A stretch of 63,841 bases of DNA from Dethiobacter alkaliphilus (lineage in GTDB: Bacteria > Bacillota > Dethiobacteria > DTU022 > UBA8154). Below, piece by piece: positions 18,601 to 26,953 of the stretch. Numbering within the stretch: the first letter of the stretch is position 1; each line of letters starts with the position of its first letter. Location: positions 55,103 through 118,943 of the forward strand of contig JAENYV010000012.1 of assembly GCA_016841605.1 (NCBI GenBank). The letters are read 5' to 3'. The notes beneath the pieces are model-generated. The model was not told the origin of the DNA. It was given only the letters and a program-made list of their open reading frames with translations, and did not search any database. A program made the translations under genes and the position numbers.

Positions 18601-18680
18601 CCCCCCAGGGAAAGCATGATAGTTACCATAAAAATAATCAGCGGTCTGTTTATCATCGCGGCAGGCTTAATTTCCGGCAC
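15663..18680 (-). CDS. RND-family efflux pump
   Basis: About 1005 residues with duplicated RND topology. TM4 reads GMIVDACIVV: Asp398 is kept and the second acidic position is Ala399, unlike drug pumps with two Asp. The second half has IGIIVNNAIVLIDF. The gene begins 3 bp after the adaptor stop. The GTG at 18680 lies right against AGGGGG, so the later ATG (residue 9, MINRPL) may be the real start. It is a second pump, only distantly related to the one at 7485. Substrates are unknown. Confidence 0.9.
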   Translation of the reverse strand: MPEIKPAAMINRPLIIFMVTIMLSLGGLLSIFLLPIQIMPKLASPYVNVFITLERETDLDTIEKEVVFPLESVVSDAQYVDQVNVDTGTRNIRIDILLKDSAKEKEVDKLKEELNQKLNTVSLAMSHSEVKQYSTADNTFMALAFVPADPEDEKTRDELKNVVFAELAKIPEIRSVTDQLENFEYTYKFALKPEKVRSLETAAGIIEEIKSSFASSLLGSVSYGGENYRVRSQAGISSAAELESYRLSSGDRLGDVAEVSLERPADRQVSKHNNATYYEADLTISETASEVKIAKKVNKTLQELYVNRQTDWEYYPIWDSSAFIGQAVNELVKNIIIGSIVAAVILLLVFKSVRTMLIIGVSIPICILTTFLAMKLFDFSINIITLMGLGIGTGMIVDACIVVLENIFRKLQTGEKRLEAVLNGTAEVRGPVASSILTTIAVFVPISFLEGMVGEMMKQMAITISISLIASFLVAMVLIPVLAMFWAERKEPEPGQRRGIAFYERLLHFFLARKKRVIIGFVLTFVLALFLLIAFVPKNYLPDVSERALYVRYQIEERTDFNFAKKMMEDVAGRVLVVEGVQDVIYWSSENNSHTASFYVHYLPVKEMTRSDEDVNAEIAEIFADTVPYSFISIGSGQSDTAGKLSLSLTADSMGSLLRESPHIQDELQLLPGVTGVESDVMQGSEEWIINFSPEQLAYYGLRRSDVERYLSLVMRGEPELTLKIDGEEKKASLVFPDIYRKSSDALYLLPLIENQRVTVADVAGLTLQPAEQNRLRQNESYHSNLTVFYQPEKRDELLNLVGNLIENKKGGEVQISFTGREQDQQEAFVNLGIAMAVSFAAVFLILTVQFNRLAQPFLIMLSLPFAMIGVSIGFLTTGRTFDAVAMIGVIMLIGIIVNNAIVLIDFINKNRNRYGTLRAAIVEGAKIRLRPILTTTVTTIGGLFPLFVGGSSTSDFQTPIATAVLFGLFFSTAVSLLFLPVLYEIFESRKEKKKSRDEKGALET

Positions 18681-18683
18681 CCC

Positions 18684-19925
18684 CTAGTTAATTATCTCCA
18701 CAGGGGTGCCGTCTTCCGTTAAAAGACTTTGCCCGGCTGTGACAATCAATTCGCCCTGCTCTAAGCCGTTGATAATTTCAATGTCATGTTCAGCCCTTCT
18801 CCCCAAGATAACTGTCCGTTTACAGGCAACTTCGTCCGCGACCACATACACATAAGGGTTACCGTTATTTTCCATAACGGTACCACAGGGAACGGCAACA
18901 ACTTCTCCGGCCAATTGATCGTCCAAGATCACCTGGGCACTCATCCCGGGGTGAATTTTTTCGCCGCTATTATCCACTGCCATCTCCAGTTCAAATCCGC
19001 TGCCGCCTTGTTTTTGCGACGGGGCTATGTAGTTAACCTTGCCCTGAACCGTCTCATCCAGAGCGGGGAAATAAACGGCAAATTCATCTCTTTCGCCGAC
19101 AGTTGTTAAATCTCGTTCCGTTAACAATGCCTTGATATGAATAGGCTGCTGCTGCTCTATTCTGACCAGGCCTTGACCCGGTGTTACTCTTTGGCCGGCA
19201 CTGCTGTTTACTTCCACCACTGTACCGGAAATAGGTGCCGTTAGCTTTAATTTATCCAGTTGAAGCATTCCTTCGCGATAAGCTAATTCAGCCTCCTGAA
19301 ATTGTACTTCAAGCAACTCTATCTGCTCCGGTCTCTTGGCTTCGGCAAGTTGTTTCTGCAGCAGCTCCAGCTCCCACTCTATTTTTTTACGGTTATCCGC
19401 TGCTTTCTCAAAATCAGCCATCGAAATAACGCCGTTTGTATACAGCGTTTCCAGACGCAGATAATCTTTTTCGTTTGCATCCTTTTGGAGTTCCAAATTT
19501 TTCAGCTGGTTATTCAGGCCGGCAAGTGTAAGCTCCTGGTCCGCCAGTGCTTTTTTCCGCTGCAATTCGGCCTTATTCCTGTTTATCTTTGCCTTTTCAA
19601 CTGACAAAACCAGATCTCGCTGTTCCAGGATAACCAGGAGATCACCCTTCGCCACCTTCCGGCCGACGGACACCTTGTTCTCAGCTACCGTAGCACTGAT
19701 TTCCGCCAATGCTTCAGCCTGCAGGGCCGCGATAGTATCCGCCGGCAGGATGATGGGCTTGCCCAATGATTTTTTTCCCACTTCCTGCACCCGGACCTTT
19801 TTCGCCCCTATTTCTTCTCCGGTCACATCTGTTACCGGCTTGTTCCGGCAGCCGCCAGACACCGACAGCAACAGAAGCAACAACATGCTCACCCATATCC
19901 ATTGATAATTCTTCAACCGGTTCAC
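18684..19925 (-). CDS. RND efflux adaptor lipoprotein
   Basis: 413 residues. Signal peptide with lipobox SGGC (Cys26), then a biotinyl-lipoyl-like half-motif, a long coiled-coil hairpin (about 100-205, rich in Leu, Glu, Lys and Gln), the second half (APISGTVVEVNSSAGQ) and beta-barrel domains. The start is GTG with a weak SD (AGGA). It is first in a two-gene operon with the pump, which it should link to the cell exterior. The 200 bp upstream hold its promoter region but no box I can call with confidence. Confidence 0.88.
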   Translation of the reverse strand: MNRLKNYQWIWVSMLLLLLLSVSGGCRNKPVTDVTGEEIGAKKVRVQEVGKKSLGKPIILPADTIAALQAEALAEISATVAENKVSVGRKVAKGDLLVILEQRDLVLSVEKAKINRNKAELQRKKALADQELTLAGLNNQLKNLELQKDANEKDYLRLETLYTNGVISMADFEKAADNRKKIEWELELLQKQLAEAKRPEQIELLEVQFQEAELAYREGMLQLDKLKLTAPISGTVVEVNSSAGQRVTPGQGLVRIEQQQPIHIKALLTERDLTTVGERDEFAVYFPALDETVQGKVNYIAPSQKQGGSGFELEMAVDNSGEKIHPGMSAQVILDDQLAGEVVAVPCGTVMENNGNPYVYVVADEVACKRTVILGRRAEHDIEIINGLEQGELIVTAGQSLLTEDGTPVEIIN

Positions 19926-20125
19926 ATCCTATCACTATATCTGAGGGAGAGTGGTTTTGCCCCATTGGAGCAGCGTTTTTCTTTGAGGTCCTATCTTTCG
20001 GCTCCTGAGTAATACTGAGTAATTTCGCATCTAATAATAATAGACGTGGCTTTTTAAAAAAACCCTGCGGTATACGATCAGAATTATCGCGGCATTTTTT
20101 TCTTCTATATTTATGTAAATATATC

Positions 20126-21571
20126 CTATTTTTTCCATGACTGCGGAAACAGCAATGAAATCACGGTATAGATTTCAAGCCTACCGAGAATCATACAGAA
20201 TGATAAAATTATTTTTGTAAAATCAGATAAAGTTGCATATGTACTGCTTGGACCAACCAGGCCAAGCCCGGGGCCGATGTTGCCAAGGGTCGCGGCAACA
20301 GCCGCGGCCGCACTGATCAGATCCAGGTTTTGGGTTAAAAGAAGCAATGTGGCCAGAATAAAGATCGCCATATATAAAACTGTAAAACCCATTACATTGG
20401 ACAAAACACTTCCCTGCACGGGCATATCGCCGATTTTAATAGCTTTTACGGCTTTTGGATGAATTAAACTGTTAATTTCCCGTTGCACATATTTATAGAT
20501 AAGCAGAATTCTTATAACTTTCATGGAACCGCCGGTTGAACCAGCGCAGGCACCGATAAACATTAATGATAAGATGAGAGCTCTGCTCAAGTCCGGCCAT
20601 AAATCAAAATCAGCCGTGGTATACCCTGTTGTCGTAATAATTGAAGCTACCTGGAAGGATGTATAGCGGAAGCTTTCCAGGATTGAATTAAAGGCCCGGC
20701 CGTTAATATTGATCGTAATTACAAGAATATATACGGCAATTATCGATAAGTAGACCTTAAACTCCTTATCTTTAAAAAATTCAACCGGGCTTTTTTTCTT
20801 AAAAGCCTGGTAATAAAGAGCAAAATTTACTCCTGACAGGATCATGAAGATTGTGATGACTATATCAAGATAAACGCTGTCGTATGCACCGATACTGGCG
20901 TTTTTAATGGAAAAACCGCCTGTTCCCAATGTCCCGAAAGTATGGACCAAACTGTCATACAACGGCATTCCGCCAATCAATAAAAAAAAGACTTCCGCCA
21001 GCGAAATTACTAAGTATGTAATATATAATATTTTGGCGGTGCCGCTGACCCTTGGAGTAAGTTTCGCCGAAATTGGTCCGGGATTTTCCGCCTTTAGTAT
21101 CTGAAAGGTCCCGGGACCTAAAGACGGCTGAATAGCCAGCGTTAAAACCAGTATGCCCATTCCGCCAAGCCAGTGGGTAAATGAACGCCAAAAAAGAAGG
21201 CTATACGGCAACGCCTCAATGTTTTGAATAACTGTCGCTCCGGTAGTAGTAAAACCGGAAACAGTCTCAAAAAAAGCATCAATAAAAGAAGAAAATGCTC
21301 CTGTAAATAAAAAAGGAAGGGCTCCCAGGATTGAAGCCGACAACCAGCCGAAACTTACAATAGCAAAGCCTTCCTTATATCGTATCATATTGTCTTTAAT
21401 TTTAACCGAAAATAATGCAAAGCCGACTAGTGCTGTAATGAGGATCGAAATTATAAAAGGAAAAATGGTGTTTTCTCCATATATTACAGCGACAAAAAGA
21501 GCCGGAAGCATGGAGGCAGACTCACCGAGAAGCAGAATTCCTAATGTTTTTAGCACTATTAATAAATTCAT
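20126..21571 (-). CDS. trkH: TrkH/KtrB-type potassium channel subunit
   Basis: 481 residues with four M1-P-M2 repeats. The filter loops can be seen as SGFTTTGAT, GTGGFS, ITTTGYTTADF and LGNIGPGLG. It forms the K+ path gated by the TrkA protein encoded just upstream. Its ATG lies 50 bp inside the trkA 3' end, preceded by AAAGGGGGC, so the two are tightly co-translated. The N-terminal sequence (LKTLGILLLGESASMLPAL) matches family members, supporting this start over the internal Met. Confidence 0.92.
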   Translation of the reverse strand: MNLLIVLKTLGILLLGESASMLPALFVAVIYGENTIFPFIISILITALVGFALFSVKIKDNMIRYKEGFAIVSFGWLSASILGALPFLFTGAFSSFIDAFFETVSGFTTTGATVIQNIEALPYSLLFWRSFTHWLGGMGILVLTLAIQPSLGPGTFQILKAENPGPISAKLTPRVSGTAKILYITYLVISLAEVFFLLIGGMPLYDSLVHTFGTLGTGGFSIKNASIGAYDSVYLDIVITIFMILSGVNFALYYQAFKKKSPVEFFKDKEFKVYLSIIAVYILVITININGRAFNSILESFRYTSFQVASIITTTGYTTADFDLWPDLSRALILSLMFIGACAGSTGGSMKVIRILLIYKYVQREINSLIHPKAVKAIKIGDMPVQGSVLSNVMGFTVLYMAIFILATLLLLTQNLDLISAAAAVAATLGNIGPGLGLVGPSSTYATLSDFTKIILSFCMILGRLEIYTVISLLFPQSWKK

Positions 21572-22931
21572 AGATTACGTTTCTGCCCCCTTTGGCACTA
21601 AAAAGCTTATTAACTCTTTCCATATGATTCTCTAATGTAAAGACAATCACCCTGTCGGTACTTTTGATAATTGATTCGCCATTGGGGATGATGATTTTAC
21701 CGTGTCGAAAGATCGCTCCGATGATCACGCCTTTAGGTATGCCAATCTCCTTTAACGGTTTATTAACAATAGGTGTGTTTTCCTGTGGGATAATCTCGAA
21801 TACTTCAGCCCGGCCTCCAATTAATAAAGATATGGAGATAATTCGTCCGCCGCGAACGAGCCGCAGGATATTTCTGGCGGTAATCAACTTGGGTGTGACA
21901 GTATTATCAATGCCTATTGTTTCGATTAATGATGTGTAGCTTGAGCGGCTCACTTTGGCGATTACCTTCCTGGCTCCCAGTTGTTTAGCCAGGAGAGCAA
22001 CAAGCAAGTTTTCCTCATCAAACCCTGTTACAGCGACAAATGCATCCATTCCTTCAACTTTTTCCGTCTTGAGCAACGAAATATCCGTGCCGTCTCCATG
22101 CAGGACAAGGGTATTGTTCAAGTTCTCGGATAGCTCCCTGCACCGTTCCAGTCTCTGCTCAATAATTTTTACATTAACACCCATCTGCTCAAGTTCTTTG
22201 GCCAAATAAAAAGAAGTCTTACTGCCACCGATAATAAGGACGTTTTTAGTTTTAATGCTGACAATCTGCGCGCCTGCTCCTTTGGCAAAGAAGTCCACAC
22301 TACTCCTCTCGCCCAGGACGTACAAAGTATCCTTCGGATAAATATAATCAAAACCGTTTGGGATAACAATATCTCCCTGGCGCGCTATTGCTGTAATAAT
22401 AACGGATTGCGGCAAATCAATATCTTTGATCTGTTTTTTAATCAGATTTGAGTTTGAGTTTACTTGAATTTCCGAAATCCTAACCCTTCCTTTAGCGAAA
22501 TCTTCAGCGTACGAAGCATGGGTATTGAGGAGTAAACGCATAATTTCATGTGCTGTAGCCAGCTCCGGATTAATGATATGATCAATGCCCAAACTTTTCC
22601 GCATAAACCCTAACTCCGGAACGTAATCAGGATTTCTTACTCTTGCAATAACGCTTTTTGTGCCAAGCTTTTTGGCGGTAATACAAGAAACTATGTTAGC
22701 CTCATCACTATCTGTCACAGCAATTAACAGGTCGGCATTTCCGCATTCGATCTTTTCGAGTAAACCGCTGGAGACACCGTTTCCCTTGATAGCGAGCGCA
22801 TCAAAGTTATCGTTTAATTTATCAATCACATCTTGGCTGCTATCAATAACAATAACATCATGCCTTTCATTTAAAAGACTTTCCAGCAGTTGCACTCCCA
22901 CTTTTCCCGCACCAATGATTACAACCTTCAC
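21522..22931 (-). CDS. trkA: TrkA potassium-uptake regulatory protein
   Basis: 469 residues, two tandem RCK units: Rossmann domains starting VVIIGAGKVG (residue 3) and VLIIGGSKTS (about 231), each followed by a TrkA-C domain. It binds NAD(H) or nucleotides and controls the TrkH channel. The start is GTG behind GGGAGG. The last codons overlap trkH by 50 bp, longer than usual. Confidence 0.93.
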   Translation of the reverse strand: MKVVIIGAGKVGVQLLESLLNERHDVIVIDSSQDVIDKLNDNFDALAIKGNGVSSGLLEKIECGNADLLIAVTDSDEANIVSCITAKKLGTKSVIARVRNPDYVPELGFMRKSLGIDHIINPELATAHEIMRLLLNTHASYAEDFAKGRVRISEIQVNSNSNLIKKQIKDIDLPQSVIITAIARQGDIVIPNGFDYIYPKDTLYVLGERSSVDFFAKGAGAQIVSIKTKNVLIIGGSKTSFYLAKELEQMGVNVKIIEQRLERCRELSENLNNTLVLHGDGTDISLLKTEKVEGMDAFVAVTGFDEENLLVALLAKQLGARKVIAKVSRSSYTSLIETIGIDNTVTPKLITARNILRLVRGGRIISISLLIGGRAEVFEIIPQENTPIVNKPLKEIGIPKGVIIGAIFRHGKIIIPNGESIIKSTDRVIVFTLENHMERVNKLFSAKGGRNVIYEFINSAKNIRNSASR

Positions 22932-23330
22932 GGCTTTAGCCTCCCGGCAAATGTCTTGTCCTCTTAAAAATAACAGATAACAACTTCTCCATGTTTCTTA
23001 GTTTCAACATAGCTAAGGGATAATATTAGACAAATAATGAGCTTTTTCCTGCGATCTAAGGCCGCCTTTCTAATAAATGCTATTTTTTCATGTTCTGATA
23101 AAAAGGGCGGCACCGTTCTAATTATCTGATAAAAGACAACAACTCCGATTGACCGCAGGCAGGATCCTATCTTCAAAATATAACAGATTTAGGCTTTCAT
23201 GCCTACCCCACTTTTATTCATTTTTTTTTCAAGCCGGTTGAAATTATGAAAGGTAAAGCCGGCTTTTACAGCCGGCATTTAAAGAAAAGCTCTATACACT
23301 AATTTCCTCTACGAAAGTCCGAAAGGTTAA
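22932..23330. other. Gene-free spacer
   Basis: About 400 bp between trkA and the beta-repeat protein genes, both on the minus strand. It contains the terminator of the latter (23258-23276). The rest should hold the trkA promoter; I see no clear gene or strong motif. Confidence 0.45.
23258..23276 (-). terminator. Likely intrinsic terminator of the beta-repeat operon
   Basis: Read on the minus strand, GCCGGC-7 nt loop-GCCGGC is followed by TTTACCTTTC, about 55 bp after the stop at 23331. The stem is short but all G/C. A further CCGG pair lies just downstream. Confidence 0.5.
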
Positions 23331-24194
23331 TTAGTCGGCAAAAAGTGCCTGGCCTGGTGTGAGAAGGATAACTAAATTTGTCGTTCCAGTGTCGATTTCC
23401 CGGCGATTGACCACAAAGGAAGGCGTGAGCAAGGGAAGCACTGTGAGCGGTGGAGCGGCAAAGGGTACCTCTACAATAACCTCAACTGCTGAACCATCCA
23501 CCCCTTCGATCCGCAACTCTTCAGCCTGGCCCGCGGGAACGATAACCGATCGGTTCAAAACTTGCCGTTTTTTTGTTGTGCCCCTGTTCAGGCTGTTCAC
23601 GGTAATGACCGCTTCTTCTTCCTCATTGGAAAGGCTGCTTAACCATAAGCTTACTTCTGTCTGCACGCCTTCTTCCACGGCGGGGATATCCACAAGCCCC
23701 CAGGTTAACGGATAGAGATTGGAAGGTACATCTTGCAACCTGTTTTGCTGCCGTTGCGAGGCGGCCATTTGAACCTCATTTTCTCTTACATACCCGAAAT
23801 CACCCACTGTAACAATAGCCAGGGGGAGAGCCGGCCCGTTATTACCTCCCTGAAGAAGATTTAATGACGGCTGCAGCTGGAAGCTACCGGGCGGCTCGAT
23901 CAGGGGCAGTTCCACGACTGCTTCGACTATATTGCCCGCAAGACCCAGGGCAGCCGGATCGAATTCAAAGGTAAACGCTCCTTCCCCGGGAACAGCGGTA
24001 CTCCCGGAGACCAAAGGAATTTTAACTGTATCCGTAAAACGGTTTAATTGAAAGGAGAAGCTTTCCGCCTGTTGCGACAGGTTGCTGATATACAATCGCA
24101 AGCTCAACGAGTCGGAAACACGGGGGATCAGCAGACCACCGCTGGTAAATGTTTCAATATATTGGCTGTTATCCATGCTGTTGACTTCCGTCAT
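23331..24194 (-). CDS. Two-repeat beta-sandwich-like protein, paralogue B
   Basis: 287 residues from the ATG at 24194, which has a seven-G SD and lies 1 bp after the stop of the upstream gene. The longer open frame to 24350 overlaps that gene and is not used. The protein has no signal peptide or membrane helix and contains two similar halves (about 20-130 and 160-287). Each half is Val/Leu/Pro-rich with alternating beta strands, a turn such as EGVDGSAVEV and an ending of the form LLTPGQ. The second half carries VNSLNRGTTKKRQVL, almost the same as in the upstream paralogue. I recognise no named family. Confidence 0.75.
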   Translation of the reverse strand: MTEVNSMDNSQYIETFTSGGLLIPRVSDSLSLRLYISNLSQQAESFSFQLNRFTDTVKIPLVSGSTAVPGEGAFTFEFDPAALGLAGNIVEAVVELPLIEPPGSFQLQPSLNLLQGGNNGPALPLAIVTVGDFGYVRENEVQMAASQRQQNRLQDVPSNLYPLTWGLVDIPAVEEGVQTEVSLWLSSLSNEEEEAVITVNSLNRGTTKKRQVLNRSVIVPAGQAEELRIEGVDGSAVEVIVEVPFAAPPLTVLPLLTPSFVVNRREIDTGTTNLVILLTPGQALFAD

Positions 24195-24195
24195 T

Positions 24196-25239
24196 TTACA
24201 GCCCCCCCTTTTTAACGTTCCTTTGAATAGAGCGGCTGCGACCAGTAGAGGCCAAATGCAGTGCTGCCGTATCTTCAGTAAAAATGCCCATAAATTTTCC
24301 CGGCGGTAGAAACATGACCAAATCAACCGACTCGGCCACCATGAAAACATTTGTTACATTAACAGCAGGTTGAAGTATTCTTCCCTGCACGGTACGCGAC
24401 AGTGTCAAATTAATTTCTATGGGCAACCCTTCTACATTATTGATTACCAGCTGCCTTGCTTCCATGGGAGGAACGGCAACGGTTTCGGACAATACCTGCT
24501 CTTTTGAGGTAGTGCCCCGGACCAGTGTATTCACTACCACATCCGCAGTCAAAGTTTCGTCAAAAAAACTACTCAGCACCAGCTCTACCTGAGGCCTTAC
24601 GGCAAAAACTCCCTGGGGCACTTCCAAAACTCCCGTGGTTAAAAGAATGGGAGGAAGAGGTTCTTCCAGGGAGGAATTTTCCTGCTGCAGGGATGAGATG
24701 CTGTTATCGTTATGAAATGGTAATACTTGCTGAAAACCGGAGGGCGGTAGAAAGAGAAGGGGCAGAGTAGCCCCGTCGGCAGGAAATGTTTCTACAATAT
24801 TCACTGAAGGAAATAGCTGGAAGATATTTATATATTCCGCCGACCGGAGCAGCACTTCCACTGTCTTTCCCATCAATCCCAGTGCTCCCACATCAAACCT
24901 AATCTGTACAGCCCCCTGGGCAGGCACTATCACCGCGGTCTGGACAATCATATTTTTGCCGGATTCGGTAACCGCATTGACCTGAAGTTGTACCGTTTCC
25001 GCCGCGTTGATCAAGCTGCTGACATAAAGAAACATGGTTAAAGGCAGATCTACGCTTGGAACCGTAAACAGGCCGCTTAACTGCCAATTATTAAATTCTC
25101 CCACCTGGAACTTCTTTAGCGTCAGGTCGGTGTCCTCCGCCTGCTGTGAGGACCGTGATAAATCCCGGCTATTATCCGCGATAAAGGCTTTCGCATTGAT
25201 TAAACTGTCCTTTTCGCGGTCCGGGGTCAAATCGGACAT
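24196..25239 (-). CDS. Two-repeat beta-sandwich-like protein, paralogue A
   Basis: 347 residues with a charged, Gln/Ser-rich head (1-45), then two related halves ending FLPPSGF and FLPPGKF. The second half has VNTLVRGTTSKEQVL followed by VAVPPMEARQLVI, matching paralogue B. The last Gly codons double as the SD of the downstream gene. No signal peptide, so a cytoplasmic or forespore-surface location is likely. The promoter resembles a sigma-K site, which hints at late mother-cell expression and a spore-layer role (inference). Function unknown. Confidence 0.75.
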   Translation of the reverse strand: MSDLTPDREKDSLINAKAFIADNSRDLSRSSQQAEDTDLTLKKFQVGEFNNWQLSGLFTVPSVDLPLTMFLYVSSLINAAETVQLQVNAVTESGKNMIVQTAVIVPAQGAVQIRFDVGALGLMGKTVEVLLRSAEYINIFQLFPSVNIVETFPADGATLPLLFLPPSGFQQVLPFHNDNSISSLQQENSSLEEPLPPILLTTGVLEVPQGVFAVRPQVELVLSSFFDETLTADVVVNTLVRGTTSKEQVLSETVAVPPMEARQLVINNVEGLPIEINLTLSRTVQGRILQPAVNVTNVFMVAESVDLVMFLPPGKFMGIFTEDTAALHLASTGRSRSIQRNVKKGGL

Positions 25240-25267
25240 AAAGATTCCCCCTTGTATACGTATAAAC

Positions 25268-25296
25268 TAGAATATGCATCTTTCAAGGGAGAGTGT
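25268..25296 (-). promoter_or_regulatory. Sigma-K-like promoter
   Basis: On the minus strand ACAC (25296-25293) is followed after 16 bp by CATATTCTA (25276-25268). This fits the sigma-K consensus AC-N16-CATANNNTA. Transcription would start near 25262, about 22 nt before the ATG and just ahead of the SD AAGGGGG. Sigma-E promoters look similar. Confidence 0.45.
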
Positions 25297-25520
25297 CGTC
25301 CATAAAAAAAGAACCTTTAAATTTGTCCTTTGCCTATTACTACAGCAAAAAATAATAATGAGCGTTGTCAAGGAGATGGTTTAGTGAGCGCTCGGGCAAA
25401 GCGCCGGACCGGTGCTTCGGTTTCCTGCCTGCAAGTCCTGCGGCTCTTCTTCGCCCTTAGCTGTTTAGTAAAACAAGCAATTTTTCGCTGTAGTACTATT
25501 AATACGAAAATCAAAACTTT

Positions 25521-26663
25521 TTAGTTCAAGAATTCCGGAAAATTTTTACTTATTACGACATTTTTTCCCGAATTTTTGGCTGAATAAAGCATAATATCCG
25601 CCCTGTGAAAAAAAGAAGTTATATCATCGTCTTTTTTTAGTGAAACCACGCCGAAGCTGCAGCTAACCTGTCCCACTACATCAAAATCATGTTCATAAAT
25701 TGATATTCTAATTCTCTTAGCTAGTTGAACGGCCTGCTGTTCCTGGGTATTGGGAAGAAGGAGCATGAATTCATCACCCCCCCACCGGGCAAAAATATCC
25801 GTCTCCCTGATTATTTTTAATACCAGTTTTGTTATGCCGACCAGAACTTTATCGCTGACTAAATGTCCATAAGTATCATTTATATTCTTTAAATTATCCA
25901 GATCAAAAAGGACTAGAGAAAGAGGCGAATTATATCTTTTGGAGATGGCGACCCATTTTTTCAGTTCCTTATCAAATTTTCCCCTGTTGAATATTCCGGT
26001 CAAGGCATCCGTTACAGACACTTTTAAGAGCCTTTGGCTGTTTTGAAAATACAGTCTCTTATAGTAATTAATACGGTAAGAGGAGATGCTGTTCAAAAGT
26101 ATTATTAAAAATGTAAAAACTACGGCTGCAGAAAATTCGTTAGGCTTGATATTTTGTAATTTTAAAAATGCGAGCAAAAAAAAACTTATGCAAAAACCTG
26201 ATGAAATAACCACCAAATTAATCCACCGGTTCGGTACAAGGAAAAAAACAATGATAATTGTTATAATGCCAAAGGTTTGAATAAGAAAATTTGGTGCTTC
26301 ATATATGTAAAAAATAAAAAGATACAAACAAGAAATGATAATTTTATAGACCGTAAACCATTTCACCATTACACTATAATGTTTTACTTCTTTGATCTTA
26401 AAACAAAGGAGCACAATTAAAAGTAAAAAAAGGGCTCTGCTTGCCAGAATAGTATAAAAGATCTGTTTATTCCGGATCAGGTAATAATCCGGTATAACAA
26501 ATAAAAAAAATAAAAAACCCATGATAAAGGCCAGTGGCCTTACGTATTTACAAGCAATATTGAACTCGTTTTTTAAGAATTCTTCTTCAAGTTTCCTGTC
26601 CTTAAATTCTCCAAACATAGCTGAAAAAGAACAGGCACCTTCGCTCTGGGGCATCTGAGACAT
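25521..26663 (-). CDS. Membrane diguanylate cyclase (GGDEF)
   Basis: 380 residues: six membrane segments (about 40-195), a short linker and a GGDEF domain (about 215-375). The active-site motif GGDEF is intact at 295-299, and RETD at 286-289 forms the inhibitory I-site five residues before it. It therefore should make cyclic di-GMP with product feedback. The membrane part resembles no sensor family I can name. It stands alone, with about 280 bp before the beta-repeat operon. Confidence 0.9.
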   Translation of the reverse strand: MSQMPQSEGACSFSAMFGEFKDRKLEEEFLKNEFNIACKYVRPLAFIMGFLFFLFVIPDYYLIRNKQIFYTILASRALFLLLIVLLCFKIKEVKHYSVMVKWFTVYKIIISCLYLFIFYIYEAPNFLIQTFGIITIIIVFFLVPNRWINLVVISSGFCISFFLLAFLKLQNIKPNEFSAAVVFTFLIILLNSISSYRINYYKRLYFQNSQRLLKVSVTDALTGIFNRGKFDKELKKWVAISKRYNSPLSLVLFDLDNLKNINDTYGHLVSDKVLVGITKLVLKIIRETDIFARWGGDEFMLLLPNTQEQQAVQLAKRIRISIYEHDFDVVGQVSCSFGVVSLKKDDDITSFFHRADIMLYSAKNSGKNVVISKNFPEFLN

Positions 26664-26787
26664 TTTTTGTTTGTAACTCCTTAATGTTAATAAATGTATT
26701 TTAATTACTTTTTAAATTCTCCGGTTACATAAAAACCCCTGCAAGTTATTTGACATTCTTTTAAATTAATGGGAAATAAATATGCAA

Positions 26788-26870
26788 TGGACAAAGGAAC
26801 CTGTCCCTCTAGGCTTCTGGGCTTCGGGCTTACGGCTGCGGGCCGCAGGCTGGACAAAGGAGCCTGTCCC
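26788..26870. repeat. Paired hairpin repeats of the GGACA/TGTCC type
   Basis: Near-identical 20-mers at 26788-26807 and 26851-26870, each able to fold GGACA against TGTCC, flank a GC-rich stretch of CTTCGGGCTT-like repeats. They lie just upstream of the gene at 26954 and look like the dispersed hairpin repeats seen elsewhere in the window. Confidence 0.6.
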
Positions 26871-26953
26871 CCTGTCCAGTGCATATGCCCGGGTATCTTG
26901 CAGATACTAAAGGCAGCAAAATGCTCATAAAAAGGAAAAGTTGAGAATAGGAG

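Noticed and set aside
22964-23176. 70-residue minus-strand frame upstream of trkA
   Set aside because: No SD and no recognisable features; probably chance in the spacer.
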